Assembly (NCBI GenBank): GCA_039602395.1
Contig: JBCNJP010000010.1
Location: 96,067,729 to 96,131,728, forward strand
Length of the DNA: 64,000 bases
Source: Deinandra increscens subsp. villosa
Lineage: Eukaryota; Streptophyta; Magnoliopsida; Asterales; Asteraceae
Direction: 5' to 3'
Part shown: positions 22,101 through 31,870 of the stretch, one piece after another
How the letters are laid out: every line of letters begins with the position of its first letter
How positions within the stretch are numbered: position 1 is the first letter of the stretch
The notes under the pieces: generated by a model
The model's database searches: none
Seen by the model: only the letters and a program-made list of their open reading frames with translations
Told to the model about the DNA's origin: nothing
Translations under genes and position numbers: made by a program

Positions 22101-22864
22101 CCGACTTTTTGAGATTTTCGATTCAACACTTTGGAGTCCGACGTGTGTATCGGGAACAATTTCGCAGTCAAATAGAACAAGCACTTAACCTAAGTGTGTG
22201 TTTCCCGTCAAATGACATACTTTATCTTTAAGTGTTGTGACCCATACCTTTGTTTTTGGAACTGAGCCTACCGAGCACATCACCTTGGATCATGTCTTTC
22301 ACTTTTGCCTTACGCGTGTCAGTCATTCTGAGAACGGAAATATTTCACTTCCCACCTCCTCAAACGCACAAACAAAAGATTAAAAATTAAAAAGCACAAT
22401 TTTTTAGGGGTCTACTATTTCATCTTTTTCTATTCTTCCCCTTGCTTTTTGATTTTTAATAACAACACACCTTTTTTTGTTTTTTTGTTTTCATTTTTTT
22501 TTTTGTTTTTTTTTTTTTTTTTGTTTGTTTTTTTTTAAACACACAGACACATCACTAAATATCTACTAAAACTGGCCAAGCTAACCTTCAAAGTTTATCT
22601 TTTGGAAAATTTCAGAAATGGGTTTTGTTTAATGCACAACCATACTTCACATTATATTTGCCAAGAAACAAACAATTAAGACAGTGTTACCTTTACTGCT
22701 GATTTTTTCAGATTTACCTCTCACAAGGAGAACATACTCGTCATTAAGATCTGCTTGTCATGAGGTGAAGAGATGCCTCCTATCCTGTGCCTGGAACAAT
22801 CACTATCACAAACAAACAAGGTTAATGAAAGTCCTCCTTGACTGTTCCTGCACAATGTGAGAGA

Positions 22865-24757
22865 TCAGTTAGCCATAAGTACCCAGGCCATTGTGGTTCT
22901 GGGTATACCTGAAGAGTCGGTGAAAGAAATTTCTTTTAAAAACATTCCCTTGGTAACATCAGGGATTGGGGGTGTGGCTCCCTTGGTTGGACTCAGAATG
23001 TCATTTTTGTTGACATCTCTGGGTTGGTGATTTTCTTTCCCAAAAACTTGTGGTTTTCTCGGTGGATTCTTATTAGAATTTTGAACTCTTATTTCTTGAA
23101 ATTGTTTGGAGTGTTTCTTGTACACTCCAGTAGGCTTGAAAGACAAGTTCACAACTTTTGAAACATTCCACCTGTCATCCTTCCTCCAACCATTTGATTT
23201 AGCTAAACCAACTGGATTTGGATGGATGGGTGATTTTGAAACAGTTTTGAAAACAGATTTTAAAACTGTTTTTGGGGATTCAACAGATTTTGGTCTCCAA
23301 GTTGTTTTCACAGATTTCTGAGATGCTTTGTTTTCTTTAAATATGGTCTTTGGCCGTTGCTTAGGAGCCTTGGGTTTCTGCTGAACTTTGTGACTCTGAG
23401 GTGCTTGTTTCTGCACCTTGGGTTTTGATGGACCGGGCCTTGGAGTTGGGTCACTTGGTTTCTGGGTCCTTGGACTAGGTCTCTGATGACCCCTTTTGGG
23501 ATAATAGGGTTCATAAGGCCGGTATAAACAGTTTCTTGCCACATGTCCTGGTCTACCACAGACATGGCAAGATTGTTTCTTTGGGTAAGCGGGAGCCTGT
23601 GGTTGGTTACGCCCAGTGGAAATCCAAGTTGGTTTTGAACAATTTTTGTGGATCCAATGGGTTTTACCGTGGGGCTTTGTGGTTAAAATGTACTCCTACT
23701 GAACCGGCTTAAACTGGTCATATGCAGAACTGATCTCTGGGTACGGGACAAAATCATGAGGTCTAAGGTCCCGCACTTTCTGCACATTTTGGTCATGACA
23801 GTCATTCTTATTTTCAGTAGGTTTCACACCGAACACCCCACCATTTGTGAGTTTGGGACCAGCAACCTGTGGTCCCTTATCCCTTCTTAATATTTTAACA
23901 GTTCTTAAGGGTTTCACAGCTTTAGCATCACATTTACCAAAAGTAAACACACCACAATCAGACGATTTTGCAAACAAAACAGACTCAGAAGTTGTGGACT
24001 CAGACTGAACAGACGATTCAAGTTTTTCAAAATTAAAATTTTTGTGAAAATCATTAGAACTGGAACTCTCAGAAGACTCCTTGCTATCCACTACCCCTGC
24101 TTCTTTATTACCTTTATCTGCAAAACAAGTAGAACTGTTAGTAGTGTTAGAAACAGGAGCATAAATTTTAATGGGACAAGCATCAAGTTTCTTTTCTATT
24201 TCAGCCTTAGCTTCTAAGGAGGTCTTTGGACACTCATAGTCTGGGATCATTTCATGCATCAATGGCATCGGTACTGTATGAGTGGATTTTTCATCCTTTT
24301 CCTCAGTACCGAGACCCAATCCAGATTTAGCTTTTAGATGTCGCATTCGAGCATCTGTGTTATAAAACAGAGAACTAGCCTTCATCATTTCAGACACAAT
24401 TTTATCATTGCGCTCAACTTTGGTTTGTGATGTTTCTAATTTACCTTTAAGTTGTTCAAGTTCAGATTTTAATGTGACAATCTCTTCATTAGCAATTTTA
24501 AGATATGTAGTTTTGTCACTCAAATCCCTTTGAAGATTTTTTATGTCAACTTTGGCAGCTTCTAATTTCTCATTTAATGATTTAGTCCTACCTTTGTATT
24601 CTCTCAAGTCTTTATCAGAAAATTCACGATTTAATGTTTCATTGAAGAACTTACGTTTCCATTCTTGAGATTCATTAAATGTAATTTGGCATTTAGGATT
24701 AGAACATACCTCATTGTTGCTGGTAGATACAGAATTACCTGGTAGAAAGGATGCCAT
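22865..24757 (-). pseudogene. SIRE-like gag, C-terminal type, with one in-frame stop
   Basis: One continuous frame of 631 codons from ATG at 24757 (MASFLPGNSVSTSNNE) to 22865 is interrupted only by a TAG at 23696-23698. It contains a long coiled coil (about residues 30-130, heptad-like with many E/K/L), acidic Ser-rich stretches, an intact zinc knuckle CX2CX4HX4C (CHVCGRPGHVARNC, just after the stop), then a basic Pro/Lys-rich tail ending TTMAWVLMAN. The usual N-terminal capsid part of SIRE gag is absent. The stop sits between FKPVQ and EY; a C-to-T change of CAG is the simplest origin. Gag packages element RNA. Confidence 0.75.
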
Positions 24758-24878
24758 GAATGTCTTTGATTGAACTTCTGGATCAAATACGAACTGAAAG
24801 ATTTGAACGGATTGAGAAGGGGATGGATCGAAAAGTGGGTTTTCGATCGGAAAGTGGGTTTTCGGTCGAAAACTGCTT

Positions 24879-25269
24879 GATCGAAAAGTACTTTTCGATC
24901 GGAAAGCTGCTGGTCGAAAAGTTTTGGGCGATCGAAAAGTGACGAGTGGATCGAAAAGTCTCGAGCGATCGAAAAGTGGGAGATGGATCGAAAAGTCACT
25001 GAAGGGACTTTTCGATCGAAGAGATCAGAGGATCGAAAAGTCACAGGGGACTTTTCAATCAAGGAGGCAGATCGAGAAGTCTCGAGGGGACTTCTCGACT
25101 GAGATGAAACGGATCGAAAAGTCTCTGAGGGACTTTTCGATTGAGGATGCTGATCGAGAAGTCTCAAGGGGACTTCTCGATTGAGAGCTTCTGGTCGAAA
25201 AATCACAGAAGGGGATTTTTCGACTGGTGTTGCCTGATCGAAAAGCCACAAAAGGGGGCTTTCTCGATC
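24879..25269 (-). repeat. Array of hairpin repeats (GATCGAAAAGTC arms) in the element leader
   Basis: Seven hairpins start at 24986, 25031, 25070, 25112, 25152, 25193 and 25236 (period 39-45 bp), preceded by a perfect 22-bp palindrome at 24879-24900. Arms are 12 bp around an 8-10-base loop. Paired arm variants are AAAAGTC/GACTTTT, GAGAAGTC/GACTTCTC, AAAAATC/GATTTTT and AAAAGCC/GGCTTT. Single arms continue on both sides (24840-25340). The array lies between the PBS and the gag ATG. A 213-codon frame runs through it but overlaps gag in another frame and looks like a by-product. Confidence 0.9.
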
Positions 25270-25505
25270 CATAGAATGCGACAGAACAAGGTTTTTCGAT
25301 TAGAGGCCTGATCGAAAAGTACTGATAGGGTCGAAAAGCCTCTGAACCACGAACAAAACTCCACGAATACTTCTGTCTTGACTTGTAACCTGCACAAAAA
25401 CACCTCCGAATGTGCTAAAAGCTGAAAATCGCTACAAGACTCAAACCATTAGTTGTCAAACACTTGAATCTGATATCGCGAGAGCCTCGAAACTTGCGTT
25501 TCTTG

Positions 25506-25517
25506 GCTCTGATACCA
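25506..25517 (-). promoter_or_regulatory. Primer-binding site of the gag-only element
   Basis: TGGTATCAGAGC on the minus strand, two bases inside the 5' LTR; standard copia initiator-Met tRNA site. Confidence 0.9.
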
Positions 25518-25519
25518 AT

Positions 25520-25986
25520 TGTAAGTCCCGAAACCGGTTCTAAACACGATATCATTACTCGATTGAGTGTGCGGAATCCAGTCAATCGAGTGATTCAAGA
25601 TGCAAGAAATAGAAATCGAAGAACACAATAATTAAAATAATAAAACCTGGAACAAAGTGCACACGATTAATAATCGTCTGGTACACAAGCTTGACACAAC
25701 CCGAAAAGCCCCCTTGTATCTCTCTCAACTAGCTAACTCCTAATATGAGTATTAGAATTTCTTTATATAGATAAACAAATCTTAAACCTAATTTTCGGAT
25801 TTGACTAAACAGGCCCACTAAACACCCCTTAAATTCTTTCTAATTGGGCCCTAACATGTCCAAAATGGCCCAATGACCCAATATAACCATAACCCTGCTA
25901 ATTTTCACCTATTCTATCACATAGGCCTTCAAAATACTCCGCCAAGTGATGATTTAATACACAAGCCACAGATCTTGGTCCTTACA
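25520..25986 (-). repeat. 5' LTR of the gag-only element
   Basis: 467 bp, about 99% identical to 20167-20633. Differences noted include ATCACT/ATCATT, ATTAGGATTTG/ATTAGAATTTC, ACCCAGC/ACCCTGC and CACAAATC/CACAGATC. Confidence 0.9.
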
Positions 25987-26364
25987 CAATTTTCCCGAAC
26001 CATTTTAAATGTTATTTGATGGGCATCATATCATTGCAGTTCAGGTGGGATGAGAAAATCAACTTTTTGGAAGAGAGATTCTGATCTTGACGTGTGTCGG
26101 TTCAGAACCTTCCTTCATGATCAATGTTTGTTTAACTTGAAGTTGATGATTAGTTTTCACAAAATTTTATAAATACATATTTATATATAATAGATTTTAT
26201 ATAAAGAATGCATATTATTTAGAGAGGGAAAGGCTCCCCCTCAAACTGTGGAGAGAGGATTTCTGAATTTTACAGATGGATTTCAGAATTTCTTAATAGT
26301 ATTTGTATAGGTCAGAGAGAGAGAGAGAGAAGAGAGAGAGCAAATCTCCGAAGGATGATGAAAG

Positions 26365-28455
26365 TTATATGACCATGGGAACCCATTTGCTTTTGGGCTT
26401 CTTCTTCGATGAGATTTTGCTCGTATTTTCAACAAATTCTTTCTTCCTTTTAATCTTCATGGGTTTAGAAGAAATATTAAATGATGTACTAGCTTTGATT
26501 GGATACATGTTTTTCATGTTATAATGTTTTCTAATCAGTTTCATCATTTCGGTCCACATACAGTGTTCGTATATTGTGAGCTCACCAAAATTGTCAAAGT
26601 TTTTACTAGAAGAGCTAGTGAGAGCAGTTGACTCAGATTTGAATTTGTTAGAGTCATCAGGTTCTGATTGAAGTTGAGTTGAGACTTCAGAGACTGGATT
26701 TTTATTTTTGAGATTGTTATCTAGTTGTGGGTTTTCATGACTGCTACTTTTTACAAAGACAGTTTTAGAACTTTTTGTTCCATGAATGTACCCAATACCT
26801 TGACTATAGTTTCTTCGAACGTTTGTCATGTTCTCAAGTTGTTCATGAGCATTTATGAGACCTTTTATTTTCTTAGTTTCCACATGCATTTTTTCGTATA
26901 AAATAGAGTTGCACGCTCTGTCTCATTATGATCTATTTTGGCTTCATTGTTCAAGTTTTGAGTCTCTAGTTGTCTTAATTTTATCAATTCCTTTTCTCTA
27001 TCTCCTTTAAGCTGATGAGGCTTGGATAGGAGAGAGTTCATTTCTTTTTTGAAAGTTTTGAGTTTGTTTTCATTTAAAATTTTGGTTTTTTCAGAACTTT
27101 CTTGAAGGTTTTTTGTAATTCAGTGACACATTATTGAATTGAAACGCTAAATCAGTGTGGGAGGTACTTACTTGGTTCTCATTTGATGGTTTAAAGATGT
27201 CATTGAGATCGGACTCATGATCATCCATGAGACATTATTTTGCATGCCAGTCTTCTTCTTCTGATGATTCTGAGTCCCAATTATCCACTTCTGCCATTAA
27301 GGCTTTCTCTTTCTGCATGGCTTGCTCATATTTCCTTTTATAATAAGCAACATCTTTGAGCTTTTGATTTTTGAATTCGGAGGAATAATGACCCATGATT
27401 CCACACTTGAAGCACTTTATTTCAGTTTTGTCAACCTCATGCTTGTTATAGACTGAGGATTGTTTTTTGTTTTCTTCACCTTTTGTGAAGATCTTTTTAT
27501 TTGACCAGGAGAGATTCCTTTTGTTGAATCTCCCAAATTGTTTGGTAAAGAGAGAGTGGGTGATTTTTCAAGTGATTCACGTTCTGTTTCACTGCCAGAA
27601 CAATGACTTTGTGATTCACTTTGGTCTTTTCTTTTGAAATGGAGTGGCTCTTGTTTAGTAGTTCTTTTTCTCTTTTCAGAGTAAAGAGCCAGAGGATCTA
27701 CCTTAGTTTTGGAAATATCTAGTATTTCATATTCTTGTGAGTCTAAGATACAGAAGAGATCATTTAGACTTTTCTCTTCCAAATCCAAGGTAGATTGGAG
27801 GGTCATGGAGAGACTTCTCCATTCAGGGATTTAGAGACGTTGAATTTTAATAAGTTGTTTATAATGGTTGCAAAACAATTATATGTGTTTACCAGTGACT
27901 CATTTGGGAGAGACTTGAAGGATTCATATTCATTTAAAGTTTTGGTTCTTCTGTTCCTTTTCATTTGATCTCCTCCATCAAATAATTTCTCAAGGGCATC
28001 TCATATGCCCTTGGCTGAGGTATTACAATTAACTTGACAGAATATCTCATGAGGGAGAGCCATAACTATGATAGTTTTGGCTCTATCCTCATTTATTTCT
28101 TTGGTTTTGTCCTCCTTGCTCCACCATTTTCTTCCTTTTGGTATAGAGCGAGCGGGGACGCCGACTGAGGTTTCGGTTTCTTTGATTTCTGGAATGTCGA
28201 CGGTGGAACAGTGAGGTCTATTGGCTATGCAGTCCAGATGGGAAATGTCAACCTCTTTAAGAAGTTGATAATCCTTATTTTCCACTGCGGGTATTCCTCC
28301 CTAGCTAGCTTAGGGGGTTTTGCTAATGAGCCAAGAGATTTCACATTATTCAGTTGGTCGACATTTTGAAGAAAAAAAATAGATAACAAGTTGAAATCAA
28401 AGAGAAAACCAAAGAAGGGATTTAAAGAGCAAGATCTTTGAATATAGTTATTCAA
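26365..28455 (-). pseudogene. Copia (SIRE-like) gag pseudogene
   Basis: Read on the minus strand: PPKLAREEYPQWKIRIINFLK (28225-28455, the N-terminal gag block), LDCIANRPHC...PHEIFCQVNCNTSAKG (28001-28285), 27417-27806, a zinc-knuckle remnant near 27370-27410, and a Ser/Lys-rich tail (26365-26889). Breaks: frameshift near 28240, Trp-to-stop TGA after SAKGI near 28000, frameshift at 27417. In the zinc knuckle CFKCGIMGHYSSEF the last Cys is Phe. It is non-functional and belongs to the SIRE-like element whose LTR begins at 28473. Confidence 0.8.
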
Positions 28456-28458
28456 TCT

Positions 28459-28470
28459 GCTCTGATACCA
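28459..28470 (-). promoter_or_regulatory. Primer-binding site of the SIRE-like element
   Basis: TGGTATCAGAGC on the minus strand, two bases from the LTR end at 28473. Confidence 0.85.
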
Positions 28471-28472
28471 AT

Positions 28473-29199
28473 TGTTGGGTCACGTGAGGGTCTCTTTAAC
28501 AATATGGATACAATTTGATTTAAACAGGATAAACAGGTTGCGGAAGGTAAATCGAAATGGAAGACAACAATTCATAAAAAGATTTTTCTGTATATCTCAA
28601 ATGTAAATAATGGTTTACACGAGGTTATAGTATAACATTTTTTCAACAGAAAGAACTTTTTTACAAGAGTAAGTTGTAATTGCTTTTGAGAAGCTTGTGA
28701 ATTGTAAGTGAATGTCTTGCTTTGTTGGTGAAGTGAACCTGCTATTTATAGCTAGTTGTAAAGGAATATTATGATAGAGGAAGGTTGAATTCGGAGTGTG
28801 TTAGATTATATAGAGATAAATTGAGGGTATTTAATTTATCTCTTTTCAACCGTCTTCAACTACCTTTGCATTTAATATCAAGTTGATATTCTTCTTTACT
28901 TGTTCTTCACACTTAGTATTTTGTACTTCTCGTAATCTTTATCTTATGATAGTCTTGAACTCCTTCAGGACTCTTCTTTGAAGACCAGGAATGCTTCCCA
29001 TTAGAAGCCTTTTACAGAATTGAGGATTTCTGTAAAAGTTTAGTTTTACAGATCTACATCGGAATTTCCGAAGTATATCTGTAAAACTACAGAATCTTTA
29101 TATCGTACAAATTCTGTTGTCTTTTCTCTTTTGAGGATGTTTCTGATAATTTCTTCGAATACTAGACTGTTTTCTATTATATTTAGATTTATTCTAATA
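28473..29199 (-). repeat. 5' LTR of the SIRE-like element
   Basis: 727 bp, TGTTGGGTC...TTCTAATA on the plus strand; the last base pair has changed from CA to TA compared with the left LTR. TATTTATAGC near 28745 is the likely TATA region. It contains hairpins at about 29008-29037 and 29043-29087. Confidence 0.8.
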
Positions 29200-29200
29200 G

Positions 29201-29429
29201 TTCCACTCGAGGATTTGGAGATCGATGAGCAACTGTGTTTCATAGATGAGCCAGTAGAGATAATGAATCGGGAAATCAAGTAGCTTAAGCAGAGTAAGAT
29301 CCGATTGTCAAAGTTCGGTGGAATTTGAAACGTGGACCCGATTTTACCTGGGAAGGCGAGGATCAAATGATGCACAAATATCCGAACTTGTTCAAGAAGC
29401 CCGTGTCGACAACCGAAGGTGAATCCTAA
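29201..29429 (+). pseudogene. C-terminal pol remnant (chromodomain region) of a Ty3/gypsy element
   Basis: VPLEDLEIDEQLCFIDEPVEI, then RLSK and, after a frameshift, TWEGEDQM-like sequence ending at TAA 29427-29429. This matches the end of Tekay-type chromovirus pol (integrase tail and chromodomain). An in-frame TAG and at least one frameshift make it a relic. The 3' internal region and LTR at 29700 follow directly. Its left part was removed or displaced by the SIRE-like insertion. Confidence 0.65.
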
Positions 29430-29699
29430 ATTTCAGAAAAAAAATTCCTAAAAGGAGAAGATGATGTGAGAATCTGATTTTTTTGTACTTTCGGGTAAAA
29501 CCGTAAAACTATGATCTTTACTCTTAGTAAGGCGCTTAAACTGTAATTCCTAAATCTTTGCAATAAAGTTGCAGCTCTTGACTCGTGAATCTTAAACTTT
29601 TAGCAACAGGGTTGCAATCTTAACTTGTGAACCTTAAACTCTGGGCAACGTGATTGCAATCTTAATTTTCAGGACGAAAGTTCTTTAACGGGGAGAGGA

Positions 29700-31870
29700 T
29701 GTGACAATCTGACCCGTCGGGTGAATCCTACAGTGAAAACCAATAAAAACCGATATAAACCGGCAAACCAGGAAGCATGTATACAGGCGTAGTATGTCAA
29801 TTAAGGTATTAGAAGAGTCTAGTAGCCCTAAAACACTTCACAAACATTACACACAAGTTTGAGTCTCAAAACATTGGTGATTAACTGAAAACTGTTACGT
29901 GTAGCGACTTACGTGCGAAACTGTAATGTTTATTATAACCGTGTGATCATAAATTATTATATGGGATGTTGATACTTGATTTTATTTGATTTAATGTGAT
30001 AAAAATGATGTTAATTAAAGGAAAAGTCAAATCATTGAAAACGTGACCAAAACATCAAAAAACATGAAAAGTCAACAAAAGTCAAAGGGGTTGGCTGACG
30101 GGAGGTTTAGGCGTATCGCCTAACTCAAAACATTGGTTTAGGCGATATGCTAGTTTCCTAATTTTCAGCAGAAACTTAATTTCCACTATTTAAGCACCAT
30201 TAGCCACCACCACCCTTATTTACAGCCTCCAAACAACCCAAAACACTCTCTAGCTGTTGTTCATGTGTTCTTGCTCCAAGTTCCTTCATTTGTTGATTTC
30301 TTTTGAAAATCCGAGTCTTATTTCATCCGAGTTTCATCATAGATCATCGGTATCTTGTTTCTTGCTTAATTCTTGTTGAAAAAGCTTAAAGCTTTGATTT
30401 TTATGTTAGATCTAGCCATCTAGGATGACTTGATGATGATATGAAGCTCTCATGCATAGATCTAGGGTTTGTGATGATAAAGTTTGCATCTTTGAAGCAA
30501 AAACATGATCTTTATGATGAATATGACGATCCATGCATAAATCTAGGGTTTAGAAGCTTGCATACAAGTAAATGTTAGATTTTTATGTATGATTCTTGAT
30601 AATAGATGCTTGATAATGTTAGATCTAGGGTTAATATAAAGTTGCTAACTTTACGTAAGATCTTCGATAAAACTCGATTTTGACGTTCATGCATGATAGA
30701 TCTAGGATAAAGGTGGTCGATTGATGATGGATCTATGATAAAGTTGTATGATTTGTGTAAACGGATGCATGACGGGTTATAAAGTTGTAAACTTGATGAT
30801 TGATTGCATGGGAAATAATTTATTTAAATTATTTATGTGAATTTATCGTTCAAAACGTGATAGTAGGTTAATATAATGTACATGCATGCGGTTTCGAACA
30901 TTTAATATGACTTAAAATATGCTAAGCGTGAATCCATGTGGCTTAACATGTGATAACAATGTGGCTTTGACAAAAACTTAATACGTGATAAATATATATT
31001 TTCTGGAAAAATTATTATTCATGTGACACATGCATATGAACTTGTGAATACTTGGTTATTTGTTTACGTGCCTTAGGTCAAATTAATTATGCTTTATACC
31101 TGTGTACAAGTCCTAAGTCTCCTATCTCGGTGGGAATGACAAGACTTTGTAAGATTGCCCCGTCGATCTTACATCGTACGCACAGAATAACTTATAGTAA
31201 ATTGTGACGCATGGATATTTGTCACTATGTAACATGCTATACGTGTTATACATGTTAGGATAAATATTAGAAAACCTAAATTGATCACCAATGTGTTGTC
31301 GAGTCAACTTGTCTATTGTCTGCACGTTGTCGGGACAGTCAAACACTCACACTATTATGTGTCTTAGATGAAGTCTAGATGGATTCACCATCTTTTGTCA
31401 GCTTTGACTATTCGGATTACTATTATGCACCCAATGTGAGTTCACAAGCCACCCCCCCCCCCCCTTTAACTTGTTATGCTATTGGGGGAGAAGACATGTG
31501 GTAACTATTTCTTTTTGAGAAATACGAACTTTATATTATATACTATTTTATAAACCATAGATGAGAAACATGCAAGGGAGTCCTTCCACTAATAACGTGT
31601 GACATAAGTATCAGTTTGATAATGTGGAAATGTGAAAAACATATGTTGAGCTTGACAAACCCTGCTTGAACTAGTCGCTCTAGCCCCTGCTTGCCCTTCG
31701 GGGGAGAGGACGGGTATTATGTTGTCCTAGTTGGGGGCCATGCTCAGCATCATAGCATGGCCGGAAGGAAAATTCTTAAATCCGTTAGGAATGAAGGTCA
31801 CGAATCCTATGGGTTTACAAATAACGGGGTCTAGTTAAATCCATTAGGAATGAAGGTCACGAATCTATTA
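29700..31870 (+). mobile_element. Tekay-like LTR, copy C (5' part, truncated)
   Basis: It starts TGTGACAATCTGACCCG after a PPT-like GGGGAGAGGA. A U3 palindrome with core TTAGGCGTATCGCCTAA lies at 30107-30123, a TATA-like CTATTTAAG near 30186, then leader sequence with repeated GATCTAGGGTTT motifs. The expected LTR end (GGTTGGGTGTGACA) is missing; sequence passes into the next element near 31870. A 33-bp block (AAATCC-TTAGGAATGAAGG...) is duplicated at 31779 and 31837. Confidence 0.55.

Larger units (their letters stand above)
20167..25986 (-). mobile_element. Complete gag-only (TR-GAG type) copia LTR element with 5-bp TSD
   Basis: Two 467-bp LTRs (20167-20633 and 25520-25986) flank 4886 bp. 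Target-site duplication CAATT is present at 20162-20166 and 25987-25991. The PBS matches the initiator-Met tRNA type (TGGTATCAGAGC on the minus strand, 25506-25517); the PPT side is CAAGGGGAAGAT next to 20634. I count about five differences between the LTRs (about 1%), so the insertion is recent. The interior has a gag reading frame but no protease, integrase or RT, so the element would need enzymes from a related SIRE-like element. It is nested in the pol-less copia element. Confidence 0.9.
9611..29199 (-). mobile_element. SIRE-like Ty1/copia element lacking pol, with nested insertions
   Basis: Minus orientation. The 5' LTR is at 28473-29199 with the PBS beside it at 28459-28470, a gag pseudogene at 26365-28455, extra-ORF remains at 19009-19879 and 16206-18366, a PPT-like AAGTGGAGAT next to 10162, and a 5'-truncated left LTR at 9611-10161. 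Between gag and the extra ORFs only about 0.4 kb of own sequence remains (25992-26364) once the nested TR-GAG element is removed, so protease, integrase, RT and RNase H are missing. The interior is interrupted by a Tekay-like 3' end (about 10838-16205) and the gag-only element (20167-25986). I infer one original element from LTR similarity and matching orientation. Confidence 0.65.

Noticed and set aside
24631..25272. 213-codon minus ORF through the hairpin array
   Set aside because: Driven by the repeat (recurring FDRK/FRS pattern), overlaps the gag start in another frame; no evidence of translation.
24840..25340. Regularly spaced palindromic repeats resembling a CRISPR array
   Set aside because: Repeats differ from unit to unit, spacers are short repeat-derived sequence, the host is a plant nucleus, and the array sits inside an LTR element leader.
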